DNA of 64,000 nucleotides from Lachnospiraceae bacterium UBA2864 (GTDB lineage Bacteria; Bacillota; Clostridia; Lachnospirales; Lachnospiraceae). Position 1 is the first letter of the stretch, and each line of letters begins with the position of its first letter. Positions 44,734 to 51,087 of the stretch are shown one piece after another. Both the position numbers and the translations under genes were made by a program. The notes beneath the pieces were generated by a model that made no database searches, was not told the origin of the DNA, and was given only the letters and a program-made list of their open reading frames with translations. The stretch lies in the NCBI GenBank assembly GCA_002350525.1, contig DEFA01000022.1, positions 133,684 to 197,683 of the forward strand. The letters are read 5' to 3'.

Positions 44734-45279
44734 ATGAGCACAGTTTATGATTTTACGGTAAAGGACAGACAGGGCAATGACATCAGCCTTAAGGATTATG
44801 AAGGAAAGGTGTTACTTATAGTTAATACGGCTACAGGGTGTGGCTTCACCCCGCATTATGATCCGCTTGAAGCAATGTATAAGGAGCTTAAAGATAAGGG
44901 GTTCGAAATACTTGATTTTCCGTGCAATCAGTTTGCTAATCAGGCACCGGGATCTGATGAAAAGATCAACGAATTCTGCACCGCGAAGTTTGGAACGGAT
45001 TTCCCGAGATTTGCAAAAGTAGATGTGAACGGAGATACGGCGATTCCGCTTTTTGCTTATCTGGCCACAGAGAAGCCGTTCACAGGTTTCGGTAAGGGAC
45101 TGAAGGTTGCGGCACTTAAAACTTTTGCGGATGCCAATAATAAGAAGTATGGTGATAAGGCTTATATCAAGTGGAATTTCACAAAGTTCCTTGTAGACAG
45201 AAAGGGAAATGTAATAGCACGTTTTGAGCCTACTGTAGATATGGAAGAAGTTAAGAAAGCGGTCATTGAAGCCCTTTAA
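44734..45279 (+). CDS. Glutathione peroxidase family thiol peroxidase
   Basis: A 181-residue protein. The peroxidatic Cys is Cys36 in NTATGCGFT (Cys, not selenocysteine). FPCNQFANQ and KWNFTKFLVD supply the Gln, Trp and Asn of the tetrad. Bacterial members usually use thioredoxin rather than glutathione. GGAGGT stands 8 bases before the ATG. The palindrome in its promoter indicates oxidative-stress control. It fits beside iron genes, since free iron promotes peroxide damage. Confidence 0.94.
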   Translation: MSTVYDFTVKDRQGNDISLKDYEGKVLLIVNTATGCGFTPHYDPLEAMYKELKDKGFEILDFPCNQFANQAPGSDEKINEFCTAKFGTDFPRFAKVDVNGDTAIPLFAYLATEKPFTGFGKGLKVAALKTFADANNKKYGDKAYIKWNFTKFLVDRKGNVIARFEPTVDMEEVKKAVIEAL

Positions 45280-45316
45280 GATAATTTATATTTATGATCC
45301 ATCAATCTGATATGAA

Positions 45317-45353
45317 CCCTCTTTACCGAACAAATCGGTAAGGGGGGATTTTT
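45317..45353 (+). terminator. Terminator after gpx
   Basis: CCCTCTTTACCG pairs with CGGTAAGGGGGG (two G-T pairs), loop of 7, then A and TTTTT. Confidence 0.88.
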
Positions 45354-45421
45354 GATTCCAAAATTCACTCGGGGTTATACGTATAGTTAATAGTGAATAG
45401 TGAATGTATGGAGGTTGTAAT

Positions 45422-46090
45422 ATGAGCAGGAAGAAAAGGATCACTTTAATTACTATATTGACGGCATGTGGGGCAATCGTCTTGGGATTGCTGTTTTGGA
45501 ATGGAGTGATTTCGGAAACGGTACCTATTAAATCGGAAAGGATCATGTGTATCGGCAGCCATATATATTACCCGGAAGATATGTATGCGTTGACAAAGGC
45601 AGATGAAGATACGAGGAAGGCTTTTTTCGATTATCTGGAAAAGTTGGATAAAAATCTGGATTACGACATATATGTATGCGGAATGAATAAGGGTAACGGG
45701 CTCGGGGAGCTAAGTATAAATGCATATCAGTATCTGGACGGCGCTGTAATCCCGAATGTATTCTATCGCTCGTCTGACAGTTCGGATAAAGTACAAGTGC
45801 TGCTCCTTCAAAGAGGGACCCCGGTGTCGGATATTGATACTTCTGATCTGAAACCGGCAGCGGATGTTACAGACGTTGTTTTAAATCTTGCAGAGCAGCA
45901 TAGCAGTGAACTGTATTACGAGGATTATAATGACCGGAAGATTACAGGCACTTATCGTCTTGAATATGATAATGAGACCGGAGAGTTATATTATGCATAT
46001 AAAATAAATGAATACAGTGAAGTGCGCATAGATTCGAAAACAGGAGATGTTATATATTCATATTTTTGGGATGGGACAATAGAAGATTAA
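45422..46090 (+). CDS. Membrane-anchored hypothetical protein
   Basis: About 222 residues: a basic N-terminus SRKKR, one hydrophobic helix (about 6-28) acting as a signal anchor, and an extracellular domain. The last 60 residues (GTYRLEYDNETGELYYAYKI, then VRIDSKTGDVIYSYFWDGT) look like a PepSY-like or similar beta-rich repeat. ATG 45422 lies 7 bases after GGAGG. Function unknown. Confidence 0.7.
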   Translation: MSRKKRITLITILTACGAIVLGLLFWNGVISETVPIKSERIMCIGSHIYYPEDMYALTKADEDTRKAFFDYLEKLDKNLDYDIYVCGMNKGNGLGELSINAYQYLDGAVIPNVFYRSSDSSDKVQVLLLQRGTPVSDIDTSDLKPAADVTDVVLNLAEQHSSELYYEDYNDRKITGTYRLEYDNETGELYYAYKINEYSEVRIDSKTGDVIYSYFWDGTIED

Positions 46091-46097
46091 AAAACTC

Positions 46098-46151
46098 TTG
46101 AAATTTAAATGAAAGTATGATATAACTAATCAGAGTTAATTATATTTAATT
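46098..46151 (+). promoter_or_regulatory. Promoter and degenerate iron box upstream of DUF3793
   Basis: TTGAAA (46098-46103), 17 bases, TATAAC (46121-46126). AGTTAAT-TATA-TTTAATT at 46134-46151 is a degenerate copy of the palindrome, 7 bases after the -10. Confidence 0.5.
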
Positions 46152-46164
46152 AACTGATTGTATC

Positions 46165-46206
46165 ATGTGGCAGGTGCAGAAAATCCCCGGTGTCTGCCAC
46201 ATTTTA
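46165..46206 (+). terminator. Terminator or attenuator in the DUF3793 leader
   Basis: ATGTGGCAG (46165-46173) pairs with CTGCCACAT (46194-46202) around a 20-base loop, followed by TTTT. It lies between the promoter at 46098 and the gene, so it could attenuate that transcript. Confidence 0.6.
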
Positions 46207-46216
46207 AAGGTTTAAG

Positions 46217-46234
46217 AGTTAGAGCCATCTAACT
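46217..46234. promoter_or_regulatory. Iron box before DUF3793-flavodoxin
   Basis: AGTTAGA-GCCA-TCTAACT, a perfect copy, 16 bases before the DUF3793 start codon and after the hairpin. Confidence 0.65.
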
Positions 46235-46250
46235 AACCGTGAGGTATGTT

Positions 46251-46847
46251 ATGTCAGATGAGATGATTATCGAATATTGCTCTCCCACACTAGCCGGAAT
46301 AAAAACGGGAAATCTGTTCACATGTAATTATGATGATAAGAATCAGCTGATGAATGACATACGGAGGGTTAACGAGGTATTGGTGAAAAAGGGGATTAAG
46401 GCCATACCTGTGAGGTATTCTGATCACAGAGTCTTAGTTTATGTTTTCCGCAATTCCTTCCTGGTAAAAGACTTCTGTGATAAGGATACCGCCACACTTC
46501 TGTCGGAACTCGGATATAAAGCAGATGACACGATGTCATGTGTGAGGAAACTGAGCGAAAAGCTGTCACGACTTAAGTCCAGCAAAGACTTCCCACATGA
46601 AATAGGACTGTTTCTGGGATATCCGGTTGAGGACGTAAAGGGCTTTATCAAGTATAAAGGTGAATGCTCAAAATGCAGCGGAGTGTGGAAGGTATATGGT
46701 GATGTCAAATCGGCAAAGGAAAAGTTTGATAGATTTGACAAATGTACCAGAGATTACAGGTCAAGATATAAAAAGGGAACAACCTTGAGTTTTCTCGCGG
46801 TTGATATAAACATATGTGGGAATCCCCACGGAAAGGAAATAATATGA
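46251..46847 (+). CDS. DUF3793 family protein
   Basis: A 198-residue cytosolic protein with the DUF3793 features CSPTLAGIKTGNLF at the N-terminus, HEIGLFLGYPVEDVKGFI in the middle and a Cys-x-x-Cys pair (GECSKCSGVWKVYG). Biochemical function unknown. In clostridia this family is often next to flavodoxin and feoB. ATG 46251 lies 6 bases after GAGG. Its end overlaps the flavodoxin start (ATGA). The perfect iron box upstream suggests induction under iron limitation. Confidence 0.85.
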   Translation: MSDEMIIEYCSPTLAGIKTGNLFTCNYDDKNQLMNDIRRVNEVLVKKGIKAIPVRYSDHRVLVYVFRNSFLVKDFCDKDTATLLSELGYKADDTMSCVRKLSEKLSRLKSSKDFPHEIGLFLGYPVEDVKGFIKYKGECSKCSGVWKVYGDVKSAKEKFDRFDKCTRDYRSRYKKGTTLSFLAVDINICGNPHGKEII

Positions 46848-47266
46848 GTAAAGTAGCAGTAGTATTTTGGACATCTACAGGTAATACCGAGGCTATGGCT
46901 AATGCCGTGGCAGAGGGAGCAAAAGCTAAGGGTGCTGAAGTAAAAGTTCTTACAGCATCAGAGTTCACCGAAGCTGACGTGAATTCATATGATGCAATTG
47001 CATTCGGATGTCCTGCAATGGGAGCAGAAGTCCTTGAAGAGACAGAGTTTGAACCTATGTTCAGCTCAGTAGAGGGACTGCTCAGCGGAAAGAAGATCGG
47101 TATCTTTGGTTCATATGGCTGGGGCGACGGTCAGTGGATGAGAGACTGGAAGGATCGTTGCGACGGTGTCGGAGCAGCTCTTGTAAATGATGGCGTTATG
47201 GCTAATAATGCTCCGGATGATGCGGCGCTTGCAGAATGCAGAGAGTTAGGAGAAGCTCTTGCATAA
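46844..47266 (+). CDS. Flavodoxin
   Basis: A 140-residue short-chain flavodoxin. The FMN phosphate loop is TSTGNTEAMA (residues about 10-19), and the second FMN loop is in FGSYGWGDGQWMRDW near 95. It carries electrons in place of ferredoxin, the classic substitution when iron is scarce, which fits the iron box before the DUF3793 gene. Translation is coupled by a 4-base overlap. Confidence 0.95.
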   Translation: MSKVAVVFWTSTGNTEAMANAVAEGAKAKGAEVKVLTASEFTEADVNSYDAIAFGCPAMGAEVLEETEFEPMFSSVEGLLSGKKIGIFGSYGWGDGQWMRDWKDRCDGVGAALVNDGVMANNAPDDAALAECRELGEALA

Positions 47267-47338
47267 ATATATACATAAACATAAATAACACAAAAAAGCA
47301 CACACATAACATTTTTGACCTCTTGAATGAATAGGTGA

Positions 47339-47376
47339 TGCGCCGCCACATCTGCAGCTGTGGCGGTGCATTTTTT
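47339..47376 (+). terminator. Terminator after flavodoxin
   Basis: TGCGCCGCCACA and TGTGGCGGTGCA pair around an 8-base loop, followed by TTTTTT. Confidence 0.93.
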
Positions 47377-47397
47377 CATTTTGTGTGAATAGCAGTA

Positions 47398-47557
47398 CTC
47401 AAAGTTTGATATATCTTACGAATATTCATAAGATGAAAAGCATGTTTACGGTTTGATAAGCAAGTTTGCATTATTGTAAATACGTTTATATATTAATAAG
47501 AACGTTTATGTATTAATAAGTGCGTTTATGGGATGAAAAACCGGTTTGCGGATTTGG
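47398..47557. repeat. Tandem array of degenerate 20-base units
   Basis: Six consecutive 20-base units start at 47438, 47458, 47478, 47498, 47518 and 47538, each beginning AA and carrying GTTT at positions 7-10 (for example AAGAACGTTTATGTATTAAT at 47498). A further in-phase unit lies at 47398 after one eroded unit. The period equals about two helix turns. It lies 120-280 bases before the P-type ATPase operon and holds no gene. The rest of this 414-base gap (to 47680) shows nothing else clear. Confidence 0.7.
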
Positions 47558-47680
47558 CCGTGACTTAAATTATCTTAAGAAACATGTAATCGAGGTAACA
47601 ATCATTATCTTGAGCAAATGGGGGTCGGGAATGTAGGATAAATAAAAAGACTTATGTGTCATTAATAGGAGGTAGATATT

Positions 47681-48025
47681 ATGTTCGAAGTTAAACATTT
47701 ATGCATGGTGCTCGGAGGAGTGCTCTTTGGTACAGCAGGAGTAAAGATACTCGGAAGCAATGATGCGAAGAAAGCTTATACCCATGTTACGGCTGCGGTT
47801 ATGAGATGTGCCGACAGTGTTATGGAGACGGCAACGACCATTAAAGAAAACTGCGGTGATATCAAGGCTGATGCTGAAGAGATCAACGCAAAGAGACGTG
47901 AGGAAGAAAGACTTAAAGAGATAGAAGATGCGAAGGCTGTTATAGCTGATGCTGAGGCGAAAATCAGCGAGCTTGAAGCTGAAGCAGAAGATGATAAGAA
48001 AGAAAAGGAAGATAAAGAAGCATAG
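47681..48025 (+). CDS. Small membrane protein, DUF6110-like, candidate ferrosome protein
   Basis: A 114-residue protein. A hydrophobic segment with Gly spacing (HLCMVLGGVLFGTAGVKILG, residues about 5-24) is followed by a short helical region with Cys (VMRCADSVMETATTIKENC) and a long charged coiled coil (about 60-114, rich in Glu, Lys and Ala). Such proteins directly precede P1B-type ATPases in clostridia. In C. difficile a comparable small protein plus P-type ATPase (FezA, FezB) builds ferrosomes. AGGAGGT precedes the ATG. Homology to FezA is a proposal by context and layout, not proven. Confidence 0.65.
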   Translation: MFEVKHLCMVLGGVLFGTAGVKILGSNDAKKAYTHVTAAVMRCADSVMETATTIKENCGDIKADAEEINAKRREEERLKEIEDAKAVIADAEAKISELEAEAEDDKKEKEDKEA

Positions 48026-48064
48026 TTTAAGTGTAACTGCCGAAAGGTTATAAAAGGAACTGAT

Positions 48065-50149
48065 ATGAGATGTAAGATATTACATGAATCAAAAAACAGA
48101 ATGCGTGTCCGGTTATTTCGGAAATATATGACCTGTGCTGAAGCAGACAAGGTGGAATACTATCTGCTGGGGCTGCCGTATGTAAATGAGGTCAAGGTCA
48201 GTGAAAGAACTTCGGATGCGGTGATCAGATATGATGACAGAAAAAAGGAAAGGCTTATAAGAGACCTTTCAACGTTTGATCTTTACTCTACCGAAGTGAC
48301 AGTGCCGGAACATACGGGCAGAGAACTTACTCACAGTTACCAGGACAGAATGTTTTATCTGGTAGCAAGACGTATAATTTCGAGGGCTGTACTTCCGATA
48401 TCACTGAGAAGCATTATCACAGCGGTTAAATCAATCCCGTATGTGATCGAGGGAATAAAGAGTCTTATCAAGGGCAAGCTTACGGTATCTGTACTGGATG
48501 CTGCCAGTATAGCCGTATCCATGGTGCGGAAAGATTTCGATACTGCAGGAAGTGTCATATTCCTTCTCAGTGTCGGTGATCTGATGGACGAGTGGACCAG
48601 GAAAAAATCGGTTGCTGATCTCGCCGGTGCTATGGCGCTTAATGTAGATAAAGTATGGCAGGTGACTGACGACGGCGAAGAAATTCTTACGGATATTAAT
48701 GACGTAAAACTTGAAGACACCATCGTCGTAAGAACGGGAAATATGGTTCCGCTTGACGGAGTGGTTATGGACGGAGTTGCCGAAATCAATCAGGCATCTA
48801 TAACAGGTGAGAGCCTTCCGGTTCATAAAGAACCGGGTGGATATGTATATGCCGGAACCGTTCTAGAAGAAGGAGAGGTTCATGTTGCCGTTAAAAAGAC
48901 GGTGGGATCGGGCCACTATGATCGGATCACTCAAATGATAGAGGAATCCGAAAAACTGAAATCCGCTGCTGAAGAGAAGGCGTTCAGGATGGCTGACAGA
49001 CTTGTTCCTTACACTTTTGGTGCAACGGCTCTGACATATCTGCTTACAAGAAATGTTACCCGTGCCACATCGATACTCATGGTTGATTTCTGCTGCGCCC
49101 TTAAACTGTCTATACCGATAGCTGTTTTATCCGCTATGCGTGAAGCAGGACAGCATCATATTTCGGTAAAGGGAGGAAAGTTTCTTGAAAAGGTTGCTGA
49201 AGCAGATACGATAATCTTTGATAAAACAGGAACATTGACCTATGCCTGCCCGTCTGTGAAGGAAGTTATTCCTTTTGACGGAGCGGATAAAGACGAGATG
49301 CTTCGTCTGGCTGCATGCCTTGAAGAACATTATCCGCACAGTATGGCTAATGCTGTAGTAAAAGCCGCAGAAGATGCGGGACTTGTTCATGAGGAACAGC
49401 ATTCCAAGGTGGAATATGTTGTGGCTCACGGAATCGCCAGTTCCATAAACGGTGAGAAAGTTATAATCGGAAGTTATCATTTTGTGTTTGAGGATGAGGG
49501 CTGCGTCATAGCCGATAATGAAAGAGAAAAGTTCGATACGCTCTCTGACGCATATTCACATTTATATATGGCTATCGGAGGAAGAGTAAAAGCAGCCATA
49601 ATGATCGATGATCCCGTGAAGGCGGAAGCTCGGGAAGTTGTAAAAGAGCTTCAGTCGCTGGGACTCAAAGTTGTTATGCTTACAGGAGACAGCAGCAGAG
49701 TTGCAAAACGTGTTGCAAGAGAACTGGGCGTTGATGAAGTAAAGGCTCAAGTCCTTCCGGAAGACAAAGCTCGTTACGTGGAGGAAGAACATAAGGCGGG
49801 ACGCACCTGTATTATGATAGGCGACGGCGTGAATGATTCGCCGGCACTTTCGGCTGCGGATGCGGGTATTGCCATAAACAGCGGAGCGGCGATTGCCAGA
49901 GAAGTTGCGGATATAATGATATCCGAAGATGATCTTCACAGCCTGGTGATATTAAGGCAACTGGGAGTTGAACTTCAGAAGAGGATGAAGGGTAATTACA
50001 GGAAGATTGTAGGCTTTAATGCGGGGCTTATAGCTCTTGGCGCAGCCGGGATACTTCAGCCGACCATGACAGCGCTTCTTCATAATGGCTCAACGATAGC
50101 TATCAGCATGAAGTCGATGACAGATCTTTTGGAAAAAAGTAAAGAGTAA
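48065..50149 (+). CDS. P1B-type metal-transporting ATPase, FezB-like candidate
   Basis: A 694-residue protein. The N-terminal HMA-like domain (about 1-75) lacks CxxC and instead has an Arg-rich start, NRMRVRLFRKYM. Other motifs are the actuator SITGES, membrane motif DFCCALKLSIP where most metal pumps have CPC or SPC, phosphorylated Asp386 in DKTGTLT, EEHYPHSMA in the nucleotide domain (HP motif shifted), and GDGVNDSPAL. The Arg-rich N-terminus with an unusual membrane motif agrees with P1B-6 ATPases of ferrosome clusters, which load iron into membrane compartments. Export of Fe or another metal across the cell membrane is the alternative. It follows the small protein after 39 bases. Confidence 0.8.
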   Translation: MRCKILHESKNRMRVRLFRKYMTCAEADKVEYYLLGLPYVNEVKVSERTSDAVIRYDDRKKERLIRDLSTFDLYSTEVTVPEHTGRELTHSYQDRMFYLVARRIISRAVLPISLRSIITAVKSIPYVIEGIKSLIKGKLTVSVLDAASIAVSMVRKDFDTAGSVIFLLSVGDLMDEWTRKKSVADLAGAMALNVDKVWQVTDDGEEILTDINDVKLEDTIVVRTGNMVPLDGVVMDGVAEINQASITGESLPVHKEPGGYVYAGTVLEEGEVHVAVKKTVGSGHYDRITQMIEESEKLKSAAEEKAFRMADRLVPYTFGATALTYLLTRNVTRATSILMVDFCCALKLSIPIAVLSAMREAGQHHISVKGGKFLEKVAEADTIIFDKTGTLTYACPSVKEVIPFDGADKDEMLRLAACLEEHYPHSMANAVVKAAEDAGLVHEEQHSKVEYVVAHGIASSINGEKVIIGSYHFVFEDEGCVIADNEREKFDTLSDAYSHLYMAIGGRVKAAIMIDDPVKAEAREVVKELQSLGLKVVMLTGDSSRVAKRVARELGVDEVKAQVLPEDKARYVEEEHKAGRTCIMIGDGVNDSPALSAADAGIAINSGAAIAREVADIMISEDDLHSLVILRQLGVELQKRMKGNYRKIVGFNAGLIALGAAGILQPTMTALLHNGSTIAISMKSMTDLLEKSKE

Positions 50150-50176
50150 ATATGTAATAGGAACAGTACAAAAAAT

Positions 50177-50229
50177 AAATGCTGTTATGTATATGATACT
50201 GAGAATATACATAACAGCATTTTTGATTT
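50177..50229. terminator. Bidirectional terminator
   Basis: AAATGCTGTTATGTATAT (50177-50194) pairs with 50205-50224 (ATATACATAACAGCATTT), with A-tract and T-tract on the outer sides. It serves the ATPase gene and the convergent DtxR-family gene. Confidence 0.92.
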
Positions 50230-50623
50230 AAGCTTCAAGAGATTTTGAGAGGTCCAGACCAGTTGAATTGATGTATTTACATATGGCATCAAAAGTTTCG
50301 GGACTGAGAACATGTTCTATTCTGCAGGCATCTTCGGCCGCTATCTCGTCAGGAACACCGAGATACTTGAAAAGATCTGTAAACAGCTTGTGTTTTGCAA
50401 AGGTCTTTTCGGCTATAAGCCTACCGGATTCGGTAAGGGTTATCATACCATCCTCATTAAAAGCAATATAGTTGCTTTCCCTGAGCTTTTTCGTGGTATA
50501 GCTCACACTTGGCTTGGATACACCCAGTTGATTGGATACATCAACAGATCGAACATATCCTTTTCTTTCCTGAATCATTAATATAGCTTCGAGATAATCC
50601 TCGGTAGACTGATGAATTTCCAT
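50228..50623 (-). CDS. DtxR-family metal-dependent transcriptional repressor
   Basis: A 131-residue protein. The winged helix covers TEDYLEAILMIQERKGYVRS and VDVSNQLGVSKPSVSYTTKKL (residues 7-47). The metal-binding and dimer domain follows (LTESGRLIAEKTFAKHKLF, with GVPDEIAAEDACRIEHVLS supplying the Glu, Cys and His ligands). It lacks the SH3-like third domain of DtxR/IdeR, so it has MntR size. It lies between the ATPase gene and feoAB and is divergent from feoAB. It is the best candidate to bind the RGTTAGA-N4-TCTAAYY boxes. Fe(II) or Mn(II) sensing cannot be decided from sequence, but the context favours iron. Confidence 0.92.
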   Translation of the reverse strand: MEIHQSTEDYLEAILMIQERKGYVRSVDVSNQLGVSKPSVSYTTKKLRESNYIAFNEDGMITLTESGRLIAEKTFAKHKLFTDLFKYLGVPDEIAAEDACRIEHVLSPETFDAICKYINSTGLDLSKSLEA

Positions 50624-50756
50624 TAAAATCGCTCCTCACCCTTAAAATCTGAATAAAAACCACATCTGATATAAAAATCCTAACATACAAAAAAGATAAG
50701 TTCAAGAAAAAAAGTAAATGTATCTAAGTGAAATTAATAATATATAAAATAATATA

Positions 50757-50809
50757 TTGACATTTTAAAAATATTATCATAATATAAATGCGGTTAGAGA
50801 AGTCTAATC
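50757..50809 (+). promoter_or_regulatory. feoAB promoter with iron box
   Basis: TTGACA (50757-50762), 17 bases, TAATAT (50780-50785), then GGTTAGA-GAAG-TCTAATC (50792-50809). Strong promoter elements with the palindrome over the start region. Confidence 0.78.
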
Positions 50810-50862
50810 ATATTTCAGTAAGACTTTAGCTGTAAAATTAATCAAAGAGGAGTTTATTAGTT

Positions 50863-51075
50863 ATGAATCTGAACGATGCGGAACTCGGAAAAGAATATGT
50901 AATCAAAGATGTTGACACCTTCGGTGATGATGATATGAAGAGCTTTCTTTTTTCACTCGGATGCTACAGCGGTGAGACAATAACGGTTGTTGATAAAAAG
51001 AAAAATCTCGTGGTTTCCATTAAGGATGCCAGATACAATATCGACCCTGAACTCGCGTCAGCAATACTCATATAG
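50863..51075 (+). CDS. feoA: FeoA-like ferrous iron transport protein
   Basis: A 70-residue SH3-like protein: FGDDDMKSFLFSLGCYSGET and ITVVDKKKNLVVSIKDARYN, the usual FeoA pattern of a Gly turn followed by a beta barrel ending in IDPELASAI. It is thought to modulate FeoB. AGAGGAG lies about 11 bases before the ATG. It is 12 bases upstream of feoB. Confidence 0.93.
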   Translation: MNLNDAELGKEYVIKDVDTFGDDDMKSFLFSLGCYSGETITVVDKKKNLVVSIKDARYNIDPELASAILI

Positions 51076-51087
51076 GAGGAAAAAAGG

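Noticed and set aside
44734..45279. Selenoprotein form of the glutathione peroxidase
   Set aside because: The active-site codon at residue 36 is TGT, not TGA, so it is a Cys enzyme.
46814..46843. Earlier start for flavodoxin inside DUF3793
   Set aside because: The added residues precede the normal flavodoxin N-terminus, and GGAAAGGA fits the ATG at 46844.
47438..47557. 20-base repeats as a CRISPR array
   Set aside because: Units are directly adjacent, without unique spacers, are degenerate, and no cas gene is present.
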